From Aquatica leii (lineage: Eukaryota > Arthropoda > Insecta > Coleoptera > Lampyridae), in the NCBI GenBank assembly GCA_035610365.1, contig CM069432.1, positions 71,490,520 through 71,554,519 on the forward strand: a stretch of DNA of 64,000 nt, written 5' to 3'. This document shows, piece after piece, positions 45,629-58,800 of this stretch. Position numbers and translations under genes: made by a program. Below the pieces are notes generated by a model that saw only the letters and a list, made by a program, of their open reading frames with translations, did not search any database and had not been told where the DNA came from. Positions within the stretch are counted from its first letter, which is position 1. The number at the start of each line of letters is the position of its first letter.

Positions 45629-46479
45629 TATGTTGATTTTCAATACTCCAAACGTTATTGTATCCCGGAAAACGAAAATCGAATGTTTATGGCTAGATTT
45701 ATGACTAACTTTACACGAGCGACTTTTTAGCAACAGTCGATTACTAATTAATTCTAAATACCATGATTGCGATCATTGATCGTAGAAAATAATAGCGATC
45801 TCAGCTACTGATTTACAGTAATTATTTTCAGTTATTGTACAATTAAGTGCAACAAGAAGAAGAAGAATCCGGACAAGGAGATTCTCCGATGCTAATTTAA
45901 ACCATTTTTAAACGTTTGGTAGAAAAAATTTAAAAATATTTACCTGATTGAAGGTGTAGAACAAGAACTGCAGTGTGTTTAAAATTTCCTTTTGTTGTTA
46001 TACATTATCTACGAAGATGCTTCTCACAAATCTTCTTTGTTTTAAATCTTCCAAGTCCATTGTGGCAATGTTTATATTTCCACAGTTTTTCTAACATTCT
46101 TTAGCACGCACTTTATCACTAATATAAAACTTAAGAAAACTAGTACCTTTGTTTTCGGTATTATTATTTTAACAATTAATATAAACACAACCGTGATCTG
46201 CAACTTTTCCCATTTTAAAAATAAATCAATAATATATTTACACTTAAACTAAACAAAAGTTCAAACAAACATTACTACTACCAGAATTTCAAAAATCGTA
46301 TCGCAATGTTAACCCAAGAAAAACTTTCAATTCAATTCCGAAGTTTACAAGTCGACAGACACGCAAGAACTGAAAAATCTCGATCCAATACGAACGTAGC
46401 GACCTCTATATCTCGATCCAAGCAGTCGATACGATATCGCCCCTTAAGTTGCATTTCTTCTTACATTTATTATTCAATG
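45629..46479 (-). mobile_element. THAP-domain repeat, right copy (inverted)
   Basis: Reverse complement of the 14662-15508 unit over its whole length. On the minus strand the THAP exon starts near 46213 ('MGKVADHGCVYINC'), but it has a stop directly after the second zinc Cys and another at the 'KEC' position, so it cannot be translated. It retains the C-x2-H ('CEKH') that the left copy has lost. The two copies are about 30 kb apart and face each other. Confidence 0.6.
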
Positions 46480-48716
46480 CTATTACTATGCTTTTAGATC
46501 CAGTAGGTTCACTCCTTGTCGGTTCCTTTGATGTTTGTTCCAAATATTTGTCTTGCTCTATTTACCACGAATGGATTTGAGTGGAGAATTTTTAGCGATA
46601 AGATTCAAATTTTATTATCTTTAATGCAATGCAAAGCTTCGGTGCCATTGGCTTTTTCATGCCGATTGTCATTTTCTTAAAAATCAATTTTATGTTATTT
46701 ATTTAATAAGAACGCAAATTATTTAGACTTTTAAAGCAACTAGCTTGTTTAAAATTTAAAAGTAAAAGTAACTATTTATTATATAGAAACTGAAGTATTA
46801 CAAACCTAAAAATGATCCGCCAACGAGTATCCTCTATAAAATGGTATTCACACTGTTCATTAGATGTGCTTGGTCAAACACTTATATGAGATTTTACTTA
46901 TCCTGACTTAAAAAAATCGATGTTAGCAAGTTACTTCTTATCAAACTTTATAACAATTTTTGACGGCCCAGTGTTAATGTACTAAGATTTTAAAAGAAAA
47001 GCAAACCTTCTATTTAAGTATTTAACTTATATAAGAAAAATAATTAACGTGTAATATTGTCAAATATTAACAAAATTATAAGCTCATTAATAATATATGT
47101 ATGTATATTAAAATCAAAAATCTTCAAACCTGACAATTTAATCTTCTTACTCTAAATAATGTTGCTTTGTCTAGCAATTTAAACATAGTTTTTATTAATG
47201 TACACGCAGGTGGACTTAAAAAATATATTCCTATTTTCCTAATGGAAACTGCAAAAATTCAGTATATTATCCAGAACTCTTTTGAGCAGTTTTTGTTAGC
47301 CATAATCGCGTTTTTACGGAGGTGGCAGCATGGGTCGTAGTTGTTTTAGAGAAGTGTTCATCGCAATAGTTGTAGAAGTGCTTGTCAATTCACTGATCTC
47401 TGTAATCATATGGATATCTGATAATAAAAATTTTAAAATATGGGGTTAGACTGAAGTCAGTTGAAGTCAGGGCCTCATAATACTGAGATGGAAACTAAAT
47501 TGAAGGAATTTTAAATAAAACTTTTTGGACATGCTAATGTATTTTGAAAATATAATATATAAAATATGCTTAAGTATAATGTTTGTTTCCTGTATAAAAT
47601 TTGTTCTTGGTACAACCACTTTTTCGTCTTTTGAGTAGGGGTAAAATGTCAAATTTTTAACAGTAATTATTCTACCAGTAGTTTGAAGAACTCATACATT
47701 ATCTAGCGTTGTGTCGCTCAACAAGGCTTTCATTGTTAAGTATCTTACGCGCATCCTGTGAATATGAAATCGAACCTTGTAGCGAGTGAAATTTGTGTAT
47801 TTGGGGTAAGCATTTATTTCTTGTGTTTGTGCTTTAATTTAATTCCATACCCCACACGTTTTCTTTGTCTGTGGAGATAAATAAGCAGATAATATCATTG
47901 CGAAATTAGTTCGTTTATTTACACTGATCGTATGAATAAAAGGGGTTTACTTGTGATAACGCCGCATGTACGTCATTGTTAGATTTCAATTAAGTTTTGG
48001 GAAAAACTAGGAATGTGCCGGTAGCTAGCCGCATACATGAGGAAATTCTTCTAATTCTAATTCTTAGTATTTTGGTGGTCAGTCGATTGTAAGAACGTAT
48101 ATTGTTAGGTTGTTAATACAATTAATTATAATCGTTTTTTGTGTCACATATTATAGGGTGCGCTTGGATTCTCTAAACCTTCGATTTTTTTTATTTTGAA
48201 TTACGAATGTAACGTCATTTCTCTTCTGAATGTAAAAGTTAGGGCGACTAGGTCACTTTGTTGTACGACGTGTTGCCAAGTCAAATCCGTAGTTTATATT
48301 TTGTCTACTTGATAGCGCTTGGAAAAAATTATATAAATATACGTATGTACCTTCTAACATGAACTGAACTGTTGTCCGTGATAAAATCAATATACTCTGT
48401 GTTACCACTTCTTTCTTGTCATTTGTTCTATTTCAGCTGCGGGTAGATTTAAACGGTGTCTTCCATCCTAGTTTTTCATCGTTTTGGCAACTTTTTAAAT
48501 TTATTATTAATTTAACACCACAAAGCTTACGACTCAATCGCCGGAATAACTGAGTTCGTCGTCGTTCTGTTAAATTAGAAAAATCACGTAACAATATCTT
48601 GGGAAAATATTAATTTTTATGACGCAATTTACTGAAATAGTTAAATTGTCACAGAAAAATGTTTATTTGCACCGCGTGTTTTTTAGAATGTTGCAGGAAA
48701 CGCTATATTTTATTTC
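46480..48716. other. AT-rich spacer
   Basis: No gene recognised. The short frame at 47467-47652 has no domain. Confidence 0.4.
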
Positions 48717-49292
48717 TTATCTCAGTAACGAGTGGTGCTGACGATTTTTCCGCAGTTTCAATTTTTGTGGACTATTTGCATCTAATAAACAAAACAAAAA
48801 AAAATAGTTTATTAGAAGCTATGTATTAATCTATACCTTTCGAGAATTTAACTACAGTCGTTTCTAAATTCAAACAATGAAAACTACAACTGGGTTGTAT
48901 TTGTATTATAGAACCTACAATGACACATTTGATTAATAAAAAATAAACTTTTACTGAAAAGTAATAAAGTACGTACCGTCAGTCTTACTCTCAATTGTAG
49001 TGTTCATTAATTGATTCGTTTGTTGCATATATTGTGAACCTACAAAAAACGATTTACATGTACACGATTTGTTTTTACAAATCATTTATATATCAATATT
49101 AATTGTGTTGAGTTAAAACTTACAAGTCTCCTTGTGGTGCACTAATTTCTAACTGTATTGTTTCTAATAATGTTGGAACATTATCTCGTTTGAAGCGATT
49201 TTTTAGTAACGACAAAAATATCCTGTCTTCAAAATGATTGCTGCACATTTTGACATGGTTGTAACAATAATTACCATCTTTTGTCATCAAAC
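48717..49292 (-). CDS. Candidate small THAP-domain gene, 3' exons
   Basis: Minus-strand exons proposed by splice signals: 49292-49124, 49039-48977, 48914-48837 and 48781-48717, with AATAAA directly after the stop. The first encodes 'YNHVKMCSNHFEDRIFLSLL' and 'RFKRDNVPTL', the C-terminal half of a THAP zinc finger (C-x2-H-F and the VPT motif). Introns have GT...AG borders (gtaagt, gtacgt, gtatag; ttttgtag, cattgtag, tttattag). The last three exons join in one open frame ending 'RKNRQHHSLLR'. The junction from the THAP exon to the second exon is one base out of phase, so the model there is uncertain or the gene is broken. The upstream exon with the first two Cys was not found. It is divergent to the dynein gene, whose start is 595 bp away. 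Confidence 0.4.
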
Positions 49293-49886
49293 CTGTACAT
49301 TTACTTTATTGCGCCAGATGGTATATAAAAAAACTAAGGTTTGGATTATTACTACTATTATTTTTGCAAACAAATGATAACTTGCACAAAAACTTTAATA
49401 AGATTATACTAAACAGGATTATAAAAGCAAGGAAGCAATAACAAAAAATAAAAATAAGCTACTGCACTAGTGTCGTCAAGTCAATCATGCTCCGTGAAAT
49501 TTTAAGGAATATTTTTCCTGTCAGTGAAATTACTGGATCTGAAAGCATTATACTGTCGTATTTCTTATCTAGAGCAAATCAAAAACAAAGTTGTGTTTTA
49601 TCATTGTCTTTTACGTACAAACAGGTTCTGATTCACTTTAACATGTATAATAACATGAAAAGCCAACTAGTAAAATTTCTCTAACGTAAATGCTTAATTA
49701 ATAATTTAAAAAGTAAATTCGAACAAATGTGAAAACGTCTTTAAATAAACAAAACTGCATCCATGACGTTAATTTTTGACTTATTTTAACATTTGGGATA
49801 GGTTGCCAAGTATTGTTTATATAAATAAATGTTTCAAACGAGATAATTATATGTACAGTTTGTCATATTTATATTAATAAGATATT

Positions 49887-52800
49887 ATGGGAGACAAAAA
49901 AAAACAAGCAGATGATGATGATACCGATTATAGAGCTGAGTTTTTGTTTGATTATCTTACCAAATCGATGAAAATAAAAACTGATAAGTGGAATAAAATG
50001 TATGGCAGCGACGAATGTGCCGTAAGTTTTTACTGTTAATATCTTAACTACATTTTAAACTTATAAATAGGTAGATTTATAAAATGACAAGCAATTAAAA
50101 TTTCTTACGTAAAAAACGTCACTGTGACTATGTAGATTTAAAAAAACCTGAAATTTATTTGCATTCATCTTTTAGAAAATAATTTTGAACTTCTTTAATA
50201 AGCCGGATCAGCCAAGATTGATAATCATAGTGAATTCGGCAGGCCAACTGCAGCCTGTAACTGACTTTCCCCCTAGTTCAAAATCAAAGTCTTGTTATTT
50301 TATTCGGAAAAAGAATGTTATTCTAACTGGAAGTAACATTAGAGATTCCCTTATGTTTGGAGATAATTCTCCAAAACCCACTGAGGAAATTGCAAGTCTT
50401 GTAGAAGACGTTTTTCTTCCAATTCTAAATAACCCAGCGAATCAAGCTTCTTGGCCAAAACCGATAGCCGATAATATTAGTAAACGAGTATTTGCGTTTA
50501 AAAATAAAACTTACCAGGTAAACTTTTAAGACTGTTTGTTCTTCATAATTACTTACACATATTTTCAGATTAGAGGTTCATTGAAAGGTCTAACTCTATT
50601 ACCTATGCCTTCTGGCATTGAAAAAGTGTATAATGCTTCGCTGGCACTACTAGAACATGGCGAAAGCTCTCTTGACCTAGAACTGAAATCATCATTTGAA
50701 TCAATTGTGCTACAATGGGCGTCAGTCGTCAACGATGTATTACAACAGTCATCAGAATTAGCTTTTGCAGATGGAAGACAACCTACACCAAACGCCGAAA
50801 TTGAGTTTTGGAATTCAAGATCAAAAAATCTGGATTGCATTTTTGACCAGTTGAGAGATCCTCGAGTTAAAAAAATGTCGGAATATTTAGAATTAACCAA
50901 CAGTTCCTATTTATCATGTTTTAAGTGCATGTTTGAAGATATATTAGCGGGTATTGCAGAATCTAAAAATATTACAGTTTACCTTAAAGCTGCCAAGCCA
51001 AGATTTGACATATTCGAAGACAGTGAATTTCTAGATGTTGCCAGTTTTGTACAATCTTTGTGTCACAGTATAGGGTTGCTTTGGGCAAATTCGAGTTACT
51101 ATTGTAGCAATGCTAGAATTATCATTTTACTTAAAGAAGTAGCAAATTTGTTTGTTCAAGGAGCATCGTTACAATTAGATCCAGGCGCTGTTTTTCAGCA
51201 GGAACCCGAAGACGTGGTAATTAAATTTGACAAGTGTATATCTATAATAGACTCATTTTTTGTCGCTTTTAACGAAGTTCGCTCAAATATTGTGAGCTAT
51301 TTCAAAGCAGAAAATGTACAACCTAAGACATGGACTTTTCACCCAAGAACTGTATTTCAGAGATTGATGGATTTTACCGATAGATTACATTTAATTAGGT
51401 CTATTCTTTCAACTGGTATTGAATTTCAAAAATTAGAAAGGGTAGAAATTGGCGGTATCAGAGGACGTGTCCTTTCAACGAGATGTGAAGAATTGCTAGA
51501 TGAATTTCAAAAACAATACGTTAATTTTGTAAATATTACATACGACTTTCTAAGTCCAGAAAATAAATTGATTTTAAAAGAAAATGAAACATTTGTTAAC
51601 AAATGCAAAGATTTTTATAATCGTCTCGCTTGCATTTTTGAACTTGTTCTAGAAGATTGTTATACTTTAGAAAGCATTTTTAAATTTGTTAACATTACCG
51701 GTACTCTTTTAGAGATGCCAATAATAAAAGACGTAGTTGCGGAAAAGTTTAAAAATATACTAGAGATTTTTGAACAGGATGTAGATACTGTAAAAGAAAT
51801 ATACGACGAAGATAAAAAGCGGGGGATACCAATAGATAAATATTTTCCACCTATAGCAGGACATGTGTGGTGGCTAAACAAATTAAAGATGAGAATATTG
51901 AAAACTGGAGAAGATTTAAAAGTATTTGAACATAAAATCATGCAAACTGCACAGGCAAAGCAAATTTTTACTAAATGGGAACACATGATGGAAATTCTTA
52001 ACAATGAACAAATTGACGTATTAAGTGAATGGAACCAATCGGTCCCTAATGTAATTTCTACTAGTATATCAAAAATGCATTTACTAAGAGTCGACAATTT
52101 ATTAAAACTTAATTTTGATGCTGAATTAGATGCAGCTTTAAAAGAGGTTAGATATTTAAAGTATTTGGAAATTACGGACATCGCACCTGAAGCGATGTCA
52201 CTTTTTAACAGATCGGAAGAGTTATTTAATAGTACGCAACAATTAAGTAAAATTGTAGAATGGTACAACTATTTTAAAAATGGTACCATCCCCGAAGAAT
52301 ATGCTTTATTTGAAGGTGAAGTTAAAAACTTGGACGTTCAAATCAACTTTTTGACAACTTCCATGTCTTGGAAGACAAACAGTAAGACTTGGGTTTTGCC
52401 TCAAACTAATAATACAATACACATTACATTTTAGATACAGAACATATTGAATTAGTTTATTCGACTATGAAACAATTATATGACCGTGTTACAAAAGCAC
52501 AAAATAATGTTAATCAAGTATTAAACAATATAAACGCTTTTGGCAAAGAACCGATATATGAAAGAAAAGAAGGTGACAAATGTGCTCTTTTGTATTTAGA
52601 TGAAAGAGCTATACAACTTGAAAAACGTTATGAACAAATAACTGCTATTGCTGAAAATGCAAAACTTGCAATGAAAGAAAATTATTGTTTGTTTTTTAAC
52701 GTTTCTGAAGAAGAATTGAACCCGGTATCATTAATAAAATTAATTTTTAAAAAATTTAAACTATTTTATGCAGGTTGTAGAGGAACCTCCACCACCACCA

Positions 52801-55800
52801 CCTGTGATAGAAGAACCAAAAAAAGGAAAACCTGATCCTAAGAAAGACGACAAATCAAAAGGCAAAGGTAAAGAGGTCAAAAAGGAAGTTGTAGTTGAAG
52901 AGATAAGCCCACTTCAGAAAGCTCGAGAAGAAGCCGAAAAACTAGCTAAAGAACGTGATGTATTCTGGAGACCGTATGAGATATATGTTGATCACTCTAT
53001 ATCAGATGCTTTTGCTGTAGCAGTTGAAGGAAGTTTAGATTTATTGTATAGGGAGACATCTATAGCTAAAAATCCAAATTGTCCGCTCTTTGAATTAGTT
53101 CTTGAGCTTCACGATGTTAACATTGTTTATATACCGTCTATAGATTATGATGATCCGGACGGATTTTTAGCACTTATTCAGGCTTTAGTTGATGATATGT
53201 ACTGTATGGGGAAATATATGACTAGAATTGATACTCAATCTACACAAACAGATTATTACAACGATGTTGTAAATAATGACAAAATAAACGAAAAATATGT
53301 AGGTTTATTAACGCGTGTGAAAAATGCGTTAGATGCAGCTGAAGAATATCTTACTAATTTTGATGATTACACTTACTTATGGACTGACGACCGTCAAGAA
53401 TATTTAAATCAATTTCTTTTATATGGTCGACAATTAACAGTCGAAGAACTGGAAATGTTGGCAACTGAGAATAATCCAGGAATTAAACGGACGCCCCCAA
53501 CTACTATGCAATTTAAAGAAACAATTGATATGTATCAAAATCTATACAAAAGCATACAGTTGTTAGAAACAGAAAAAGTTATATCGGGATGGTTGCGAAT
53601 TGATGCTCGACCTTTAAGGCAAGCCATATTAAATACTGTCTGTAAATGGAGTAATATGTTTAAAAAACATTTGTATGATTACGTCATAAACAGTTTGGAC
53701 GAATTAGACCAGTTCTGTCAAGAAGCTATAGCAGCTATGCAAGTGACTTTAACCGAAGACGATTACGAAGGGTTAATAACTGTTATGGGTTATTTGATTA
53801 AAATAAGAGATAGACAAGCTGCTACAGATGTAATGTTTGAACCTATCAAGGAAATGATGGCTTTATTAAAAGAATATGGTATGGAGTTTGCTGAAGAAGT
53901 ATATGTAAAACTGCAAGAAGTACCAGACAAATGGAATCAGTGCAAAAAAGTAACAACATTTTATGTAAATTACAATAATCATATTTTTTATTATGTAGAT
54001 AGCAGTAGCAACAAAACAGGCGGTTGGTCCTTTACAAACAATACAAATAGCTGCAGTTAGACGACGTGTAGGTTTATTTGATGTACGTCAAGCTATGCAC
54101 AGAGATGTGTTCAAGAAATCAAAGTTCTTTGAATGGGGTTGTAAAAATGTGTACGCGTTGTTTGATCAACAAAATAAAGAATTAACTGATTTTGAACAAG
54201 AACTAGAAAAGCTAACTGAGCAGTCTAATTTGTTTGACTTACAAATGACTGAGTACAGGCTTCTTAAACTGAGTCGCAAAGAATTAAGACAATTAAAACA
54301 ATTATGGGATTTTGTGCATGTTGTGTTATCGTCTATGGACGAATGGAAACAAACGCTTTGGAAAAAAATTGACGTAGAAGCAATGGAAATGGAATTAAAA
54401 CGATTTGGAAAAGAAGTAAGAGGTATGGATAAGGAACTTAGAGGATGGAATGTTTATATAGAAATGGAAAGCATATTAAAAAATATGTTAACTTCCCTTA
54501 GAGCTGTGACTGAACTACAAAACCCAGCAATCAGAGATCGTCATTGGATTCAACTAATGCAGGCTACTAAAGTATAACTTTTAGAACTTTATATAGTGTT
54601 ACAATATTATATTACTTACATTTATAGGTAAAATTTGTTTTGGACGAATCCACAACTCTTAATGACCTTTTACTTCTCAATTTGCACGAATACGAAGAAG
54701 AAGTTAAAACAATTGTAGACAAATCCGTAAAAGAAATGGCAATGGAAAAGACTTTAAAAGAATTAAACCAAAATTGGGTTAATTTAGAATTTGAAATTGA
54801 AATCCATGAACGAAGTAAACTAAAGTTGTTAAAAATGACAGAAGAAATGCAAGAAATGCTTGAAGATAATCAAGTGCAATTACAAAATATGATGTCATCT
54901 AAGTTTATTGAATATTTTTATACGGAAGTCTCAGACTGGCAAATGAAATTGTCGACAACAGATCAAGTGGTACAAGTATGTTTTGAAGTACAGCGAAAAT
55001 GGTGTTACTTAGAAAGTATTTTTATTGGTTCGGAAGATATAAGAAATCAGTTACCTGAGGATTCTAGGCGTTTCGATAGAGTTGACAGAGAATTCAAAGA
55101 AATTTTGGGCGAAATGGTTAGAGTTTTAAATGTGATTAAAGCTACTAATAAACCTGGGTTATTTCAAAAACTAGATAAAATGCTAGATGAATTGGTCTTG
55201 TGTGAAAAAGCACTAAATGATTATTTGGAAACCAAACGTTTAGCTTTCCCACGATTTTATTTCGTCTCGTCATCAGATTTATTGGACATTTTATCAACTG
55301 GTAACCAGCCTCCCTTAGTTGCTAGGCATTTGACAAAATTATTTGATTCATTGGCTAAATTAAAATTTGCTGTAGAGGGCGGAAAAGAAACTAAACGATC
55401 TACTGCTATGGGTTCAAAAGAAAACGATGAGTGGGTACCGTTTACATTAGATTGTGATTGCAATGGAAAGGTTGAAATATGGTTAAATAGAGTAATAGAT
55501 AGTATGCGAGTAACGTTGCATGCTTCGTTCGCGGAATCCGTAATTGCATATGAATCACAAGCTCGAGAAGTATGGTTATTTGACTATCCTGCACAACCAG
55601 CCCTTTGCGGAACACAGATTTGGTGGACAACTGAGGTGAATATGGCATTTGCTAGATTAGAAGAAGGGTATGAAAATGCCTTAAAAGATTACCAGAAGAA
55701 ACAAATAGCTCAATTAAACGCGCTTATCATTTTATTGTTGGGTGATCTGACTGTAGGTGATAGACAAAAGATTATGACTATTTGCACAATTGATGTACAT

Positions 55801-58800
55801 TCAAGAGATGTTGTTGCTAAAATGATTCTGCTTAAAGTAGAGAATTCGCAAGCCTTTCAATGGCAAAGTCAACTTAGACATCGATGGGATGTTAAAGTTA
55901 ATAATTGTTTTGCTAATATATGTGATGCTCAGTTTTTATATCAATACGAATATTTAGGTAACACTCCTAGATTGGTTATTACACCTTTGACCGATAGGTG
56001 TTATATTACTTTAACTCAAAGTTTACATTTGGTAATGGGCGGGGCTCCTGCAGGACCCGCAGGAACAGGAAAAACAGAAACAACTAAAGATTTAGGAAAA
56101 GCATTAGGTATCATGGTGTACGTGTTTAATTGTTCCGAACAGATGGATTATAAGTCAGTTGGAAATATTTATAAAGGATTAGCTCAAACTGGCACATGGG
56201 GATGCTTTGATGAATTTAATCGAATTTCAGTAGAAGTCCTTTCTGTCGTAGCTGTTCAAGTAAAGTCAATACAAGATGCAATTAAAACTAAGAAAGTAAG
56301 ATTTAATTTTCAAGGAGAAGACATTGCAATGATTCCAACAGTAAGTAAATTTCCGTTTATTATTATTAACAAATAGTTTGTGAATAACGTTTTCCGCGTA
56401 TTGCTTCCATAGTATTATTTTTACTATAAAATTCTACCGACAATGCATTATAATAATAATGGTAATTTATTTTTCAGATTGGAATTTTTATAACCATGAA
56501 TCCTGGTTACGCGGGAAGAACTGAACTACCGGAAAATTTAAAAGCTTTGTTTCGCCCGTGTGCTATGGTTGTTCCAGATTTTGCTTTAATTTGTGAAATT
56601 ATGTTAGTAGCCGAAGGATTTCAAGAAGCTCGTTTATTGGCTAGGAAGTTTATTACTTTATATACTTTATGCAAAGAGTTGCTCAGCAAACAAGATCATT
56701 ACGATTGGGGTCTTAGAGCTATAAAGTCTGTACTAGTCGTAGCTGGATCATTAAGGAGAGGCGACAGAAATCGTCCTGAAGATCAGGTTTTAATGAGAGC
56801 TCTTAGAGATTTTAATATTCCTAAAATAGTAACCGATGATGTGTTGGTCTTTATGGGTTTAATAGGCGATCTATTTCCTGCTCTTGACGTACCTAGAAAA
56901 CGAGTTCCAGAATTTGAAAAGATGGTAAAACAATCCGCTGTAGATTTAAATTTACAACCAGAAGATGGATTTATTCTAAAAGTAGTGCAACTAGAAGAAC
57001 TATTTGCTGTTAGACATTCAGTATTTATTTTAGGGTTTGCTGGTACTGGAAAAACTTGTGTTTGGAAAACGTTAAATAAGACGTATGCTAACCAAAAACG
57101 AAAACCTTACTACAACGATTTAAATCCAAAAGCAGTAACTAATGATGAATTATTTGGGATTATAAATCCTGCGACCCGAGAGTGGAAAGATGGACTTTTT
57201 TCCGTTATAATGAGAGACATGGCTAATATGACGGGCGATGGACCTAAATGGATTATTTTAGATGGAGACATAGATCCTATGTGGATAGAATCTTTAAACA
57301 CACTGATGGATGATAACAAAGTGTTAACTCTAGCTAGCAACGAACGTATAGCTTTAAATAAATCAATGAGATTATTGTTTGAGATTTCAAATTTAAGAAC
57401 TGCAACTCCCGCAACCGTTTCAAGAGCTGGTATCTTATACATAAACCCAGCTGATTTGGGATGGAATCCATACGTGGCCTCTTGGATCGACACAAGAAGC
57501 GAAACTGAAAAGACAAACCTTATGATATTTTTTGACAAATATATTCCACCGTGCTTAGAAATGGTAAAAAGCAAACTAAAAAAAATCACTCCAATAGTTG
57601 AAATTGCTCATATTCATATGCTATGCTATCTACTAGAATCTTTTTTAAATCCACAATACCTTCCTCCAGATTGTCCAAAAGATTGGTACGAAATATATTT
57701 TGTGTATGCTTTAATATGGGCTTTTGGATCTGCATTATTCCAAGATCAATTAGTGGATTGGAGAAACGAATTTAGTAAATGGTTTACAAACGAATTTAAA
57801 ACAGTAAAATTTCCAATGGCGGGAACTGTATTTCATTATTATTTGGATAACGAAACTAAGAGATTTTTGCCTTGGAGCGAACTTACCCCAAATTTTGAAC
57901 TTGATATGGATATACCTCTACAAGCTACGTTGGTAAATACGGCCGAAACTGTACGGGTGCGATATTTTATGGATATTCTTGTAGCAAATAAACATCCTGT
58001 AATGTTAGTTGGTGGTGCAGGAAGTGGAAAAACGGTCATTGTACAAGATAAACTTTCTTCGCTATCTGAAAATTATGCGGTTACAAATGTACCGTTTAAT
58101 TTTTACACCACATCCGAAATGTTACAGCGAGTACTAGAAAACCCGCTCGAAAAAAAAGCAGGAAGAGTCTACGCTCCTCCAGGAGGTAAAGTAATGATTT
58201 ATTTTATTGATGATATGAATATGCCAGAAGTGGACAAATATTTTACCGTACAACCTCATACATTACTTCGGCAGTGGATGGACTATCAACATTGGTACGA
58301 TAGACAAAAATTATCTTTAAAAGATATACACAATATACAATTTATATCAAGCATGAACCCAACTGCCGGTTCTTTCACAATAGATCCACGTCTTCAACGA
58401 CATTTCTGTGTTTTTGCAATTAGTTTTCCTACTCAAGACGCCTGCTATCATATTTATTCTTCAATATTTTATCAACATTTAAAAAATCCTATAAATAAAT
58501 ATCACGCTTCCGTTCAATCGCAATGCGAAAAGATAGTCAATGCAGCGCTTCAATTACACACAAGAGTTTCACAAACGTTTTTACCAACAGCAATAAAATT
58601 TCATTACGTTTTCAATTTACGAGATTTGTCAAATGTGTTTCAAGGTATTCTTTTTACTGACGGAAATGCAGTACCTAACATGTCTGGTATTATTCGATTA
58701 TGGATGCACGAGTCACTTCGAGTCTACAGCGATAAGCTTGTAGATGCAAAAGATCAAGAAAGTTTTTTCAAACTGATTCAAGAAGTGGCTAAAAAAGGAT

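Noticed and set aside
51660..52268. 202-codon minus-strand open frame
   Set aside because: Antisense to dynein exon 3; composition is that of a reverse-read coding exon.
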